Part shown: positions 35,332 to 46,736 of the stretch, one piece after another | How the letters are laid out: each line of letters opens with the position of its first letter | How positions within the stretch are numbered: the first letter of the stretch is position 1 | From: Peptoclostridium acidaminophilum DSM 3953 | GTDB lineage: Bacteria > Bacillota > Clostridia > Peptostreptococcales > Peptostreptococcaceae | Assembly: GCF_000597865.1 (NCBI RefSeq) | Contig: NZ_CP007452.1 | Coordinates: 1,433,183-1,497,182, forward strand | Reading direction: 5' to 3' | Length of the DNA: 64,000 nt | Program-made: the position numbers and the translations under genes | Notes under the pieces: generated by a model | Database searches by the model: none | Told to the model about the DNA's origin: nothing | Seen by the model: the letters and a program-made list of their open reading frames with translations, nothing else

Positions 35332-37797
35332 TTAAATCAAACTTTCGGGGTTGATATCGATGCTTATGCAAACATCGCTGTCGAGTATATCCCTTCTCTT
35401 TCTTATGCATACAAACTCAACTATCTTTTTGAGTATTGAAATTTCAATGCAAGTATCCTTGAGCAGTATGTTCCACCTGTAGTTGAGATTTACAAACTGG
35501 ACTATGCCGGGATTTGGTCCCATTATGAAGCTGCAGTCACTGTAGCCTCTCTTTCCAAGTATATAAACAATTGACTCGTATATTTTCTTTGCGTTGCTTG
35601 CAACAGTATGCTCGCTTTTTCCTGAGACCACTATTTCAACTATGTTGTTGAACGGCTCGTAGCCAAAAGCTTTTCTGAGCTTTATCTCAGTTTCATAAAA
35701 GCCTTCATAATCATGTTCTTTTGCGAATGTTATAGCGTAGTGCTCGGGATCGTATGCCTGAAGCACTGCCCTTCCCGGAAAGGCGTCCCTGCCTGCCCTT
35801 CCCGCAACCTGGGTTATGAGCTGAAAAGTTTTCTCGGCACTCTTGTGATCCGGGAAATTCAAAATCATATCAGCGCTTACAACTCCCACGAATGTGACAT
35901 TCGGGAAGTCCAGACCCTTGCTTATCATCTGCGTGCCTATCATTATATCTGACTTTCCTGTTTTGAAATTCTCAAAAATTTCCTCATATGCGCCTTTGCT
36001 GCCCGTTGTATCGCGATCCACCCGGACAACATTTGAATCCGGAAAAGCCGCCTTGATCTCATCCTCTATCTTCTGCGTGCCTGACCCTAGAGGACCTATT
36101 TCATTGCTTGAACACTCCGGGCAAACTCTTTGAATTTGCTCTTCATAGCCGCAGTAGTGACATTTGCCCATATTTCCTTTTTTGTGGTACGTGAGTGAAA
36201 CATCGCACCTTTTGCATTTGTATACGTATCCGCATTCCTTGCAGGATATACAGCTTGCATACCCCCTTCTGTTGAGGAGTATTATAGCCTGCTTGCCGTC
36301 TTCAATAGTCGTTGCAAGCAGCTGCATGAACCGTCTGCTGAATATACCCCTGTTGCCTGCTTGAATCTCGGATTTCATGTCCACGACCTCCACCTTTGGA
36401 AGGGTTGAAGCGTTGGCTCTTGTCCTTAATCTTATTATATCATATTCCCCTTTTTTACATCTATAGTAGTCTTTTACCGGGGGGGTTGCTGAGCCAAGCA
36501 CAAGCGTTGCATTCTCAAGCTCGCATATTTTTTTTGCAACATCTATGGCATTATATTTGGGAGTCATTGAAGACTTGTAGGCTCCCTCGTGAAACTCGTC
36601 TATAACTACAAGCCCGAGGTCTTCCACAGGCGCAAATATCGCGGATCTTGCGCCTATTACTATATCGGCCTCTTTGTTTTTTATCTTTCTCCACTGGTCA
36701 TATTTTTCTCCCATCGAGAGCCTGCTGTGGATTACAGCTATTCTGCCTGGAAACCTGCTGTTGAACCTGGCTACAGTCTGCGGCGTAAGGGCTATTTCCG
36801 GGACGATTACAATGCAGCCCTTGCCCATTTCTATCGCCCTTTCAATGGCGCGAATGTAGACCTCCGTCTTTCCGCTTCCTGTTACTCCGTGCAGCACAAT
36901 GGGTCTTGCGTAGCCTTGACTCAGCCTCTCATCTATAAATGCTGCAGCAGCTGATTGCTCCGCGTTCAGCTGCACTATTTTAGCTTCGCCTGCCTGCAAA
37001 TATTCAAGCGGCCCCCTGTAGCGCTCTCTTTTAATCAGCACTGCAAGCGTGCTGTTTATTAGCGCTTTTATTGTGGCTTCTGAAACGCCCAAAAGCTCCT
37101 TTAGGTCGTCTTTTTGCACCTCTTCATTAATGCTCAGGAACTCGAGCACCTGCGCCTGCTTGTAGGCTCTTTTCCTTCTGAGTTCATCTATTGCAGCATC
37201 GATATCTTCATAGTCCGCAAGGGCAATGGAGTCTATGCTTTTTTTATTTTCCGAGCTTTTGTATCCCCATGATATCTCTGCAAGACCCTCTCTCTGGAGC
37301 ATTTTCAGATGCTCCTGCACATTGTATCCAAGGCTTTTTTCAAGCTCAGATATTTTAACAGGGCCTTTTGACTCCTCAAGTTCACTAAGGACCTGCATTG
37401 CCCTTACCGAAAGCTCTTTACCTTCATGAGGCCTTCCCGAAAATTTTGCCACCTTATAGTTTTCAAACTTCACACCTTTGGGATACATAAGGCTGATGCA
37501 GTCCATATAGGTGCACAGATAATCTTCCTTCATCCACTTTACAAGTTCAACCTGCGAGTGGCTTAGCATAGGCTTTTCATCATCCATTACGCCTATAAGG
37601 CTTTTAATTTCAAATTCAGAATCTGATGCGTCCTCTATGCCAAAAACAAACCCTTCAACTGGCTTGTTTGACTTGCCAAAGGGTACAAGAACCCTTTGCC
37701 CTATTTTCAAATCAATATTCTCGTCGAACCCGTATGTGAAAAGCCTGTCTGTATAATGCGAATTGTTGTCCACGACTATTTGCGCGTATTTGACCAT
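35332..37797 (-). CDS. priA: PriA, primosomal replication restart helicase
   Basis: 3'-5' helicase that reloads the replisome at stalled forks. About 821 aa. An N-terminal DNA-binding domain (about residues 1-110) is followed by Walker A GVTGSGKTEVY (about 305-315), a Walker B reading DEFHE (about 401-405; most PriA proteins have DEEH), SATPPVK, and eight zinc-binding cysteines in the CISCKECGYVYKCKRC region (about 515-560). ATG 37797 has AGAGGTG 8 nt upstream; the TTG just before it is less likely. Confidence 0.96.
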   Translation of the reverse strand: MVKYAQIVVDNNSHYTDRLFTYGFDENIDLKIGQRVLVPFGKSNKPVEGFVFGIEDASDSEFEIKSLIGVMDDEKPMLSHSQVELVKWMKEDYLCTYMDCISLMYPKGVKFENYKVAKFSGRPHEGKELSVRAMQVLSELEESKGPVKISELEKSLGYNVQEHLKMLQREGLAEISWGYKSSENKKSIDSIALADYEDIDAAIDELRRKRAYKQAQVLEFLSINEEVQKDDLKELLGVSEATIKALINSTLAVLIKRERYRGPLEYLQAGEAKIVQLNAEQSAAAAFIDERLSQGYARPIVLHGVTGSGKTEVYIRAIERAIEMGKGCIVIVPEIALTPQTVARFNSRFPGRIAVIHSRLSMGEKYDQWRKIKNKEADIVIGARSAIFAPVEDLGLVVIDEFHEGAYKSSMTPKYNAIDVAKKICELENATLVLGSATPPVKDYYRCKKGEYDIIRLRTRANASTLPKVEVVDMKSEIQAGNRGIFSRRFMQLLATTIEDGKQAIILLNRRGYASCISCKECGYVYKCKRCDVSLTYHKKGNMGKCHYCGYEEQIQRVCPECSSNEIGPLGSGTQKIEDEIKAAFPDSNVVRVDRDTTGSKGAYEEIFENFKTGKSDIMIGTQMISKGLDFPNVTFVGVVSADMILNFPDHKSAEKTFQLITQVAGRAGRDAFPGRAVLQAYDPEHYAITFAKEHDYEGFYETEIKLRKAFGYEPFNNIVEIVVSGKSEHTVASNAKKIYESIVYILGKRGYSDCSFIMGPNPGIVQFVNLNYRWNILLKDTCIEISILKKIVEFVCIRKRRDILDSDVCISIDINPESLI

Positions 37798-37821
37798 CAA
37801 GTAAGCACCTCTTGAGAATAA

Positions 37822-37850
37822 AAATAAGCATCTAATTAAGATGCCTATTT
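37822..37850. terminator. Hairpin terminator after coaBC
   Basis: 12-nt arms (37822-37833 and 37839-37850) with one mismatch and a 5-nt loop; on the minus strand the base runs into a T-rich stretch. It covers the coaBC stop and lies ahead of priA. Confidence 0.75.
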
Positions 37851-39044
37851 GCCGGATAGTTCTGCTACTTTTTGAAGTATTATTTCCGACAGCTCGTCCT
37901 TGCTCATCTTTTCAAGCTCGATGACACTGCCGTCTCTATATAGAATCTTGGCTATGTTTGTATCAACGCCAAAACCCGCTCCCTCTTTTGTTATATCATT
38001 TGCCACTATGAAATCGAGATTTTTTTTCTCTATTTTCTTGGCCGCATTCTCCATAAGATCGTCTGTCTCTGCTGCAAACCCCACAAGAATCCTGTCACCC
38101 TTAATTTTACCTATTTCAAAGAGTATGTCAGGGTTTCTTTGAAGCTCGAGCACAAGTTCGCCCTCTGTCTTTTTAATTTTCTTGTCAGACTTGGTTTTGG
38201 GAGTGTAGTCCGCAACTGCTGCCGACTTTATTATTATATCACACCCGTCGAGATTCTCAACTACTGCGTTATACATGTCCATAGTGGATTCGACTGCTAA
38301 GAACTTTTCAAGTCCAAGGGGCGGCTTTAAGTTGGTCTTGCCTGATACTAGTATAACCTTAGCGCCCTTTCTTATTGCAGCCTTCGCTATGGCATAGCCC
38401 ATTTTACCTGTGGAGTGGTTTGTTATATACCTTACAGGATCTATGGCCTCACTGGTTGGCCCCGCTGTTACAAGCACAGTCTTGCCCGAAAGCTCGCAGG
38501 TGGAAAGCAGCTGCTGCTGGACTATTTCAACTATGTCCTCAGGCTGGGCCAGCTTGCCCTTACCGACATCTCCGCAAGCGAGCCTCCCGCTTTCAGGCTC
38601 CACAAAAGCGCAGCCCAGCTCCTTCAATACCTCTATATTTCTTTGGAGCACAGCATTTTCATACATTGCGCTATTCATGGCCGGCGCTATCATAACCTTG
38701 GCCTTTGTAGCCATCACGGTGGTCGAAAGCATATCGTCCGCTATGCCGTTTGCCATCTTGCCTATAATGTTTGCTGTCGCAGGAGCTATCAGAAATACAT
38801 CGGCCTTCTTGGCAAGCGATATGTGCCTTACATCCCAGGCGCTCACCTCTTCAAACATATCCTGAACTACAGGATTCTGGCTGAGCGTCTGGAATGTAAG
38901 CGGCGCGACAAATTCAGCAGCCGAATCCGTCATTATAACGTCTACATTTGCTCCAAGCTTCTTAAGCCTGCTCACAATATCACATGCCTTGTAGGCTGCA
39001 ATCCCTCCACATACTCCCAAAACCACATTTTTACCGCTGAGCAT
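37845..39044 (-). CDS. coaBC: CoaBC, phosphopantothenoylcysteine synthetase/decarboxylase
   Basis: Bifunctional enzyme of coenzyme A synthesis. 399 aa. The N-terminal CoaC flavoprotein domain (about residues 1-180) has GVCGGIAAYKA, PATANIIGKMANGIADD and IAPAMNSAMYEN; the catalytic cysteine is in GRLACGDVGKGKLAQ (about 151-165). The C-terminal CoaB domain has VTAGPTSEAIDPVRYITNHS (about 190-209). GGAG about 9 nt before the ATG. Together with coaD it gives two CoA steps in this window. Confidence 0.96.
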   Translation of the reverse strand: MLSGKNVVLGVCGGIAAYKACDIVSRLKKLGANVDVIMTDSAAEFVAPLTFQTLSQNPVVQDMFEEVSAWDVRHISLAKKADVFLIAPATANIIGKMANGIADDMLSTTVMATKAKVMIAPAMNSAMYENAVLQRNIEVLKELGCAFVEPESGRLACGDVGKGKLAQPEDIVEIVQQQLLSTCELSGKTVLVTAGPTSEAIDPVRYITNHSTGKMGYAIAKAAIRKGAKVILVSGKTNLKPPLGLEKFLAVESTMDMYNAVVENLDGCDIIIKSAAVADYTPKTKSDKKIKKTEGELVLELQRNPDILFEIGKIKGDRILVGFAAETDDLMENAAKKIEKKNLDFIVANDITKEGAGFGVDTNIAKILYRDGSVIELEKMSKDELSEIILQKVAELSGK

Positions 39045-39062
39045 ACTTCATTCTCCTTACGT

Positions 39063-39284
39063 TTAAGATTCCACAGCCTCTTCTTCAGATATCTGATGCT
39101 TTGACAGCACTATATCTCCGTTGAAAACTTCGTTAGTAGCAATATTAACCGGCTTGTCGTCCGTTGGCATTAGCCCTTCTCTTTGCTCGTCTATTATCTG
39201 CCTTGCTCTCTTTGATACCGCTATTACAAGTGTGTATCTGTTCTCCATTATATCTAGCAAATCAATTATCGATGGATATAGCAT
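39063..39284 (-). CDS. rpoZ: RNA polymerase omega subunit
   Basis: Small RNA polymerase subunit that helps beta' assembly and ppGpp response. 73 aa. NRYTLVIAVSKRARQI (about residues 15-30) is the conserved omega helix. ATG follows the gmk stop (TAA) with no gap, and GGGAGG lies 8 nt upstream inside gmk. The gmk-rpoZ pair is nearly universal. Confidence 0.95.
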   Translation of the reverse strand: MLYPSIIDLLDIMENRYTLVIAVSKRARQIIDEQREGLMPTDDKPVNIATNEVFNGDIVLSKHQISEEEAVES

Positions 39285-39899
39285 TTATATTTCCTCCCTG
39301 AATTTCCTCAGTATATTTTCTTTATTTCTCAAAACTCTGTTTTTTTCCGCCATCATTATGCAATCAAGCTGCATGACGGCTTTTTCAACATCGTCGTTAA
39401 CCACGAAGTAGTCAAAATTTTCTATTTTGCAGATTTCCTCGTATGCACTGCCAAATCGAAGCTTCAAAGACTCCTCCGTCTCGGAGCCTCTTTTGACAAT
39501 CCTGTCCCTGAGTTCTCTAAGCGAAGGCGGAAGTATGAATACGAACACGGCCTCAGGATAGCTGCATTTCACCTGCATGGCGCCCTGAATATCTATCTCC
39601 AGCAGGACATCCTCGCCGTTTTTGAGGCTTTTAAGCACCTCTGCCTTGGGAGTCCCGTAGTAGTTGTCGTATACCCGTGCATATTCGATGAATTCTCCGT
39701 TTTTAACCATTTCCTCGAATTGTCCGGTCCCGAGGAAGTGGTAGCTTATCCCGTCTACTTCCCCGGTTCTTGGCATCCTTGTGGTTGCCGACACCGACAG
39801 CTTTATGTCCCTGTTTTCGCCGAGGAATTCCTTACATATAGTACCCTTGCCTACTCCGGATGGCCCGCATATGACTATCAGGATGCCTTCTTTATTCAT
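39285..39899 (-). CDS. gmk: Guanylate kinase
   Basis: Phosphorylates GMP to GDP. 204 aa. P-loop [14 protein letters not shown] (about residues 12-25), then [18 protein letters not shown] (about 40-57) and YGTPK (about 81-85) as in the family. The [13 protein letters not shown] segment is also typical. It overlaps remA by 8 nt, with AAAGGAAG inside remA as its ribosome binding site. The cluster yicC-remA-gmk-rpoZ-coaBC is conserved in Clostridia and Bacilli. Confidence 0.97.
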   Translation of the reverse strand: MNKEGILIVICGPSGVGKGTICKEFLGENRDIKLSVSATTRMPRTGEVDGISYHFLGTGQFEEMVKNGEFIEYARVYDNYYGTPKAEVLKSLKNGEDVLLEIDIQGAMQVKCSYPEAVFVFILPPSLRELRDRIVKRGSETEESLKLRFGSAYEEICKIENFDYFVVNDDVEKAVMQLDCIMMAEKNRVLRNKENILRKFREEI

Positions 39900-40188
39900 T
39901 TACTTCTTCCTTTCTAAAATCACTGTGACTCTCAACGTGGTGCTCTTCCTTGTTTTCAAGCCTATGGGCAACCGTCTCAGGCTGCACCGCGGATAGTATC
40001 ACATAGTCGCTGTCGGTGAATATTACTGCCCTTGTCCTTCTGCCGTATGTAGCATCAATGAGGTTTCCCTTTTTTCTTGATTCCTGGATAATCCTCTTTA
40101 TAGGCGCTGATTCAGGGCTTACAATAGATACTATTCTGTTCGCCGATACTATGTTTCCAAATCCTATGTTAACCAACTTTAGAGCCAT
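39892..40188 (-). CDS. remA: RemA, DNA-binding extracellular matrix regulator
   Basis: 98 aa, DUF370/RemA family. In Bacillus subtilis it activates biofilm matrix and osmoprotection genes; its DNA-binding rings make it a chromosome-associated regulator. [27 protein letters not shown] is the conserved opening (about residues 4-30), with [28 protein letters not shown] in the middle. AGGAGG lies 6 nt before the ATG. Located between yicC and gmk as in relatives. Confidence 0.95.
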   Translation of the reverse strand: MALKLVNIGFGNIVSANRIVSIVSPESAPIKRIIQESRKKGNLIDATYGRRTRAVIFTDSDYVILSAVQPETVAHRLENKEEHHVESHSDFRKEEVNE

Positions 40189-40198
40189 TGCAGGCCTC

Positions 40199-41080
40199 CT
40201 ATTCTATGTTTTGGACTTGCTCCCTTATTTTTTCAAGCTCGCTTTTTATGTCTACTATGAGCTGAGTTATTCTAAGGTTTGAAGATTTTGAGCCTATAGT
40301 ATTGGCTTCCCTGTTCATTTCCTGTATCAGGAAGTCTATTTTTCTTCCCACAGAATCGTCCTCTTTGAGAGTTCCGCCAAGCTGTATTATGTGGCTTCTG
40401 AATCTGACTATTTCTTCGGTTATGCTGCATCTGTCTGCAAATATCGCAGCCTCCTGCGCTATCCTCGATTCGTCTATTGCCACTCCTGCTCCAAGCAGGT
40501 CCTTGATCCTTCCTGTAAGCTTGTCCTTGTATTCTATCACTACGGTGTCGGAGAGTTTTTCTATCTGCCCAAGATATTCCTCCATGAGAGCGCATCTCAT
40601 TATAATATCGTCTGATATCTTATCGCCCTCCACCTTCCTCATGTCCCTTGCTGTCCTGAATGCCTCCTCGAGAGCCGGTGCGAGACTCTTCCATATGAGT
40701 TCCTCGTCCTCCTCCTTCTCAAGGAGCTTTACAACCTCAGGGAATCTGGCTATCGTAGATATTGTTATGTCATTTTTTACATCTATCTCGCCCGCTATCT
40801 TTTTGAGAACCTCATGATAACCCTTTGCAAGCTTAAGGTCGAGTCTGAGCTCCGATTCGCTTTCACCGACAAGCTCCATGCCCACAAAAATGTCTATTCT
40901 TCCCCTTTTGAGATACTGTTTAGCCTGGCTCCTTATTTTCTCTTCAAAAAAGGCAATCTTTCTTGGCAACCTTATATTTATGTCCAAATACCTGTGGTTG
41001 ATGCTCTTGCATTCCACAGTGAAATGATAATTCTCGTCCCTGTATTCACCTCTGCCAAATCCAGTCATGCTTACCGACAT
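40199..41080 (-). CDS. YicC/YloC family endoribonuclease
   Basis: About 293 aa. The start [12 protein letters not shown] (about residues 2-13) and [18 protein letters not shown] (about 21-38) are the YicC N-terminal signature, and the C-terminal DUF1732 domain ends with [40 protein letters not shown]-type sequence. Members cut RNA (including small RNAs) in other bacteria. Start ATG 41080 has GGAGG 7 nt upstream and the dapF stop sits 2 nt before it. Confidence 0.94.
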   Translation of the reverse strand: MSVSMTGFGRGEYRDENYHFTVECKSINHRYLDINIRLPRKIAFFEEKIRSQAKQYLKRGRIDIFVGMELVGESESELRLDLKLAKGYHEVLKKIAGEIDVKNDITISTIARFPEVVKLLEKEEDEELIWKSLAPALEEAFRTARDMRKVEGDKISDDIIMRCALMEEYLGQIEKLSDTVVIEYKDKLTGRIKDLLGAGVAIDESRIAQEAAIFADRCSITEEIVRFRSHIIQLGGTLKEDDSVGRKIDFLIQEMNREANTIGSKSSNLRITQLIVDIKSELEKIREQVQNIE

Positions 41081-41082
41081 AG

Positions 41083-41913
41083 CTATACCTCCATAACACC
41101 TTCGCAAATTTTTACAGCAGGACCATCCATATATATGAGTCCGTCTATTATGTCTATCTTAAGCTTGCCACCTTCCGACTCTACATTAACGCTTTCAGAT
41201 ACAAGCCCCAATATATTAGATATATAAGCGGAAGCGCATATTCCTGTGCCGCACGCAAGCGTGTAGCCGCAGCCCCTCTCCCACGTTGCTACTCTGAGGT
41301 TGCTTTTGTCGACAACCTTTACAAAGTTGACGTTCGTCCTGTCAGGGAAAATGCTGTGATTTTCAATTTTAGGCCCTAGCGTAGTAACCTTCTCCATGTC
41401 TATGGTGTCAACGTAGATAACCGCATGCGGAACCCCCACAAGCGCAGCCGAGATGTTTATCTGCTGCCCGTCTACTTCAATAGTCTTGCTTAAGAAGTCG
41501 CTGCCCGCATAATCCACAGGGATTTTTTCCGGTGAAAGCTCAGCTCTGCCCATATCGGCCCTGACGCTTACAACCTTTCCATATTCTACATTTGCACGAA
41601 CTTTTATTATGCCAGCGAGCGTCTCAACCTCAAACTCATCTTTGTCTACAAGTCCTGTGTCATGCACGTACTTTACAAAGCACCTTAGGCCATTGCCGCA
41701 CATTTTCGCCCTGGTGCCATCAGAATTATAATATATCATGCAGCAGTCAGCAACGTCTGAAGGCTTTGCCACAAGGAGGCCGTCGGCGCCTATGCCGAAT
41801 CTTCTGTGGCACATTTTCCGTGCAATTTCGGAATAATCCTCATATATGTATTTTTCTCCATCTATAGCAATGAAGTCGTTTCCTGCTCCATGGAGCTTGA
41901 TAAATTCAATCAC
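41083..41913 (-). CDS. dapF: Diaminopimelate epimerase
   Basis: Converts LL- to meso-diaminopimelate for peptidoglycan and lysine. About 276 aa. Both active-site cysteines are present: GNGLRCF (about residues 70-76) and ACGTGICAS (about 217-225). HGAGNDFI near the start is also diagnostic. Start is GTG 41913 with GGAGG 7 nt upstream; the frame's ATG at 41940 lies ahead of that site. Heads the yicC-remA-gmk-rpoZ-coaBC operon. Confidence 0.95.
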   Translation of the reverse strand: MIEFIKLHGAGNDFIAIDGEKYIYEDYSEIARKMCHRRFGIGADGLLVAKPSDVADCCMIYYNSDGTRAKMCGNGLRCFVKYVHDTGLVDKDEFEVETLAGIIKVRANVEYGKVVSVRADMGRAELSPEKIPVDYAGSDFLSKTIEVDGQQINISAALVGVPHAVIYVDTIDMEKVTTLGPKIENHSIFPDRTNVNFVKVVDKSNLRVATWERGCGYTLACGTGICASAYISNILGLVSESVNVESEGGKLKIDIIDGLIYMDGPAVKICEGVMEV

Positions 41914-41948
41914 AAAATCGCCTCCAATACTTACTCCCATATTGATAT

Positions 41949-41977
41949 ATTATACATAAAATAATATATTAAATCAA
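41949..41977 (-). promoter_or_regulatory. Promoter of the dapF operon
   Basis: Minus-strand TTGATT (41972-41977), 17-nt spacer, TATAAT (41949-41954), about 30 nt before the GTG start. It argues for the shorter dapF reading frame. Confidence 0.8.
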
Positions 41978-42063
41978 AATAATTTGGTAGCAGAAACCAC
42001 CAATAGCATATTTTTACCGATTAGTGCAATTACTGGTTTCACAAAGCCTTCCAATAGTTGCGA

Positions 42064-42092
42064 TTGTTTAATCCGCCGGTTTGGCTTATACT
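42064..42092 (+). promoter_or_regulatory. Promoter of rqcH
   Basis: TTGTTT (42064-42069), 17-nt spacer, TATACT (42087-42092), about 28 nt before the ATG, which leaves room for the GGAGG at 42115. Confidence 0.75.
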
Positions 42093-42126
42093 ATTATTTG
42101 TAAATACTTTTGTTTGGAGGTACTCA

Positions 42127-43938
42127 ATGGCATTAGACGGAATATTTGTCCATTCGCTTGTCAAGGAACTCTCCTTGGTTCTTGTCGGCGGAAGGATAGA
42201 AAAGATATATCAGCCCGAGGGCGATGAAATGGTAATAAACATAAGAAATAAAGGAGAATCCGTAAGGCTTCTTTTGAGCGCCAGCTCCTCAAATCCCAGG
42301 GCGCATATTGTAAAGAGCGCGGCCAAGGAAAATCCCAACACCCCGCCCATGTTCTGCATGCTCTCAAGGAAAAATCTCCAGGGCGGCCGCATACTCTCAG
42401 TAACACAGCCAGACTTCGAGAGAATAATAAAGATAACAGTGGAGACGCTCGACGAGCTAAAACAAAAAAAAGACATCGACATACTCATTGAGATAATGGG
42501 CAAGCACAGCAACATAATACTTGTCGAGTCGGCTACAGGCAGAATTCTGGATTCAATCAAGAGGATTCCTCTTAGCGTAAGCAGCTACAGGCAAATTCTG
42601 CCAGGAAACACCTATATAACGCCTCCTCCTCAGGACAAGCTGAATCCCTTGGAGCCCGTTGGCAAGGAGGAATTCGAAGACAGGATTTCAGGCTCAAATT
42701 CGCCGGTCTTCAAAGCAATATATGGGTCATTCAAGGGCATAAGCCCCATAGTGGCAAAGGAGATAGTCCACAGAAGCTCTCTGCCTTTTGACATACACTC
42801 CTCCCAGCTCGAGCGCAGGCAGCTCGACTCCCTGTATGAGTCGTTTGACAGGTTTTTTAGACAGATTAAAAACGGCATATTCTCACCTTCGATAGTTATA
42901 GACAAAACCACAGACACGCTTGTGGATTTTTGCTTTACTAGACTTACGCTCTACAGCTCGCTTTCATTTATTGAAAGCGAAAGTCCCAGCGATATACTGG
43001 AAACCTTCTATATGCAAAGAGACCTCAAGGAGCGCATGAAGCAAAAATCTATTAACCTGCGAAAAAGCATGACAAACAAGCTCGAGAGACTCCAAAACAA
43101 GATACAAAAGCAAAAGCAGGAGCTGCTCGAATCCGAAAATGCTTCCAGATACAAGCTCTACGGCGATCTTATAACGTCATACATCTACATGATACAGCCC
43201 GGCATGGAAAGTGTCAGCGTTTCCAACTTTTTCGAAGAGGATTCTCCGCTGGTGGAAATACCCCTTGAAAAAAACCGGACGCCGTCTCAAAACGCCCAAA
43301 AATATTTCAAGAAATACTCAAAGCTCAAAACAGCAGCTCTGGAGCTTGAAAAGCAAATCACAATAACTCTACGAGAAATTGATTACCTTGAAAATATTAT
43401 TTACAGCATAGAAAACTGTGAAAGCACAGACGAGCTCGATGAGATAGTCGACGAACTTATAAAGGAAGGTCTTGTGAAAAGCAGGCTTAAGGGCAAAACC
43501 AAGAAGAAGGAATCCGAAAAGGCCAAAACCTCAAAGCCCCTTTCATTCCATTCGTCTGATGGTTTTGAAATCTTCGTGGGCAAAAACAACAAGCAAAATG
43601 ACATACTTACGCTTAAGACTGCAGCTCCTTCCGACATATGGCTGCATACTAAGGACATACCCGGCTCACACGTAATCATAAGAACCGGCGGAAAAAAAGC
43701 AAGCGATACTGCCATACTCGAAGCTGCAATGCTGGCGGCATACCACAGCAAAGCCAGAATGTCTGCCAACGTGCCCGTGGACTATACAGAGCGCAAAAAT
43801 GTCAAAAAGCCAGGCGGTGCCAAGCCCGGCATGGTCATATACGAATCAAACCGGACAATATACGTAACTCCGTCGGAAGAGGACCTCGTGGCCATAAAGA
43901 AAAACTCGCCATCGTCTGATTCCGAGAAAAACAGCTAA
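42127..43938 (+). CDS. rqcH: RqcH (Rqc2 homologue, NEMF family)
   Basis: Binds obstructed 50S-peptidyl-tRNA complexes and adds C-terminal alanine tails that mark stalled peptides for degradation. About 603 aa. The N-terminal NFACT-N domain opens MALDGIFVHSLVKEL with the LLSASSSNPRAHI segment; helical and coiled-coil regions occupy the middle; the C-terminal NFACT-R domain has SSDGFEIFVGKNNKQND and PSDIWLHTKDIPGSHVII (about 525-542). Often annotated 'fibronectin-binding protein'. ATG 42127 has GGAGG 6 nt upstream; an in-frame ATG at 42058 lies upstream of the promoter -10 and is rejected. Own promoter. Confidence 0.95.
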   Translation: MALDGIFVHSLVKELSLVLVGGRIEKIYQPEGDEMVINIRNKGESVRLLLSASSSNPRAHIVKSAAKENPNTPPMFCMLSRKNLQGGRILSVTQPDFERIIKITVETLDELKQKKDIDILIEIMGKHSNIILVESATGRILDSIKRIPLSVSSYRQILPGNTYITPPPQDKLNPLEPVGKEEFEDRISGSNSPVFKAIYGSFKGISPIVAKEIVHRSSLPFDIHSSQLERRQLDSLYESFDRFFRQIKNGIFSPSIVIDKTTDTLVDFCFTRLTLYSSLSFIESESPSDILETFYMQRDLKERMKQKSINLRKSMTNKLERLQNKIQKQKQELLESENASRYKLYGDLITSYIYMIQPGMESVSVSNFFEEDSPLVEIPLEKNRTPSQNAQKYFKKYSKLKTAALELEKQITITLREIDYLENIIYSIENCESTDELDEIVDELIKEGLVKSRLKGKTKKKESEKAKTSKPLSFHSSDGFEIFVGKNNKQNDILTLKTAAPSDIWLHTKDIPGSHVIIRTGGKKASDTAILEAAMLAAYHSKARMSANVPVDYTERKNVKKPGGAKPGMVIYESNRTIYVTPSEEDLVAIKKNSPSSDSEKNS

Positions 43939-43994
43939 AACTAAAGCTGGCTTCCAAAACGAACATGATTCATTTCGGCAGCCAGCTTTAGTTT
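43938..43994. terminator. Terminator between rqcH and pyrR
   Basis: 15-bp perfect stem (43938-43952 with 43980-43994) with a 27-nt loop; A and T runs at the base serve both the plus-strand rqcH and the minus-strand pyrR. Confidence 0.75.
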
Positions 43995-44014
43995 AATGCT
44001 CTACAAATAATTCT

Positions 44015-45515
<1,501 letters not shown>

Positions 45516-45518
45516 GAG

Positions 45519-45977
45519 TTAAAACTTTCCCTCCCGAATTTCAAGCATTTCGCTTTTAAAAAGCAGAATATACGCAAGCGATATTCCACCCACTACTACG
45601 CATATATCTGCGATGTTGAATACAGGCCATATCCTGAAGTCCAGAAAATCAACCACGAAGCCCAGCCTTACCCTGTCAATCAGGTTGCCTATCGCCCCTG
45701 CAACTACAAGGTCAAGCGATAGCCTAAGATACGTGTTCATTCCTTTGTTTTTATGCATGAAATACATAACGCCCGAAACTATCACCACTGTGAGTATTAT
45801 GAAAAACCATCTTTTGTTTTGAAGCACCCCGAATGCCGCTCCCCTGTTTTCCACATATGTCAGATGGAATATGCCGCTTATTACTGGAATGCTCCCAGCC
45901 GAGGCCAGAAACCTCAGCGCCCAGAGCTTTAACGTCTGGTCCAGCGCTACAAGCACCGCTATTATTAAAATATTCAC
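45519..45977 (-). CDS. lspA: LspA, prolipoprotein signal peptidase II
   Basis: Removes lipoprotein signal peptides in the membrane. 152 aa with four membrane helices. VENRGAAFG (about residues 50-58) and the two aspartate motifs GAIGNLIDR (about 92-100) and NIADICVVVG (about 117-126) are the catalytic signatures. GTG start with AGAGGTG nearby. Needed for lipoproteins such as the MBL protein at 15293-16177. Followed by rluD after 3 nt. Confidence 0.96.
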   Translation of the reverse strand: MNILIIAVLVALDQTLKLWALRFLASAGSIPVISGIFHLTYVENRGAAFGVLQNKRWFFIILTVVIVSGVMYFMHKNKGMNTYLRLSLDLVVAGAIGNLIDRVRLGFVVDFLDFRIWPVFNIADICVVVGGISLAYILLFKSEMLEIREGKF

Positions 45978-45994
45978 CTTTTCACCTCTATGAG

Positions 45995-46696
45995 CTATAT
46001 GGATTTAAGCATACTCAGCACCATGTCTTTTGAATTTTCTGCCGCAGCCTCAACAAACTCGCTGTAGTTGACATGCGCTGAACCGTCAGCCTTGTCTGAC
46101 ATGGCCCTTATTATAACAAACGGGATTTTATTCAAAGCGCATACGTGCGCAACAGACGCTCCTTCCATCTCCGTGCATGCTCCCGAGAAGACATCAACCA
46201 GCTTATCCTTCACATCCTTGCTGCTTACGAAAACATCACCTGTAACGACCCTTCCCTTCATAACCTTATGGCCTGAACCGTTGTCAATGCCAGCCTTGTA
46301 CGCTGCTTCTACAAGTATGGGATCGGCCTCGAACACTGATGTTTCCATTCTTGGTATCTCGCCCGGCTTGTAGCCGAATCCTGTGGCGTCAAAGTCATGC
46401 TCAAGCGCATCTGTAGATATAACTACATCCAGAACGTCCAGCTCGTCACAAAGTGCTCCGGCAACCCCTGTATTTATGACAGCGGCTGCTCCAAAAACGC
46501 TTATTAGCAGCTGCGTACACATGGCGGCATTAACCTTTCCAATCCCGCACCTTACAAGCACAATATTTCTGCCCTCCATTTTGCCCTGGCAGAATTCAAG
46601 GCCAGCCATCTGACTTATTTCATCAATTTTCATGTGGTGCTTTAGTATGTCCACCTCTTCGTCCATGGCTCCTATTATTCCAATTATATCAAACAT
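45995..46696 (-). CDS. mtnN: MtnN, methylthioadenosine/S-adenosylhomocysteine nucleosidase
   Basis: Hydrolyses MTA, SAH and 5'-deoxyadenosine, clearing products of radical SAM enzymes such as RlmN, MtaB and HemW encoded here. About 233 aa. Opens IGIIGAMDEEVDIL (about residues 5-18) with IGKVNAAMCTQ and the conserved MEGASVAHVC (about 172-181). ATG 46696 has GGAGGA 7 nt upstream. Between divIVA and lspA; a terminator-like hairpin precedes it at 46737-46763. Confidence 0.95.
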   Translation of the reverse strand: MFDIIGIIGAMDEEVDILKHHMKIDEISQMAGLEFCQGKMEGRNIVLVRCGIGKVNAAMCTQLLISVFGAAAVINTGVAGALCDELDVLDVVISTDALEHDFDATGFGYKPGEIPRMETSVFEADPILVEAAYKAGIDNGSGHKVMKGRVVTGDVFVSSKDVKDKLVDVFSGACTEMEGASVAHVCALNKIPFVIIRAMSDKADGSAHVNYSEFVEAAAENSKDMVLSMLKSI

Positions 46697-46736
46697 TATC
46701 CATTCCTCCGTCCGCATGCATATGCCTCAGCCTTAC

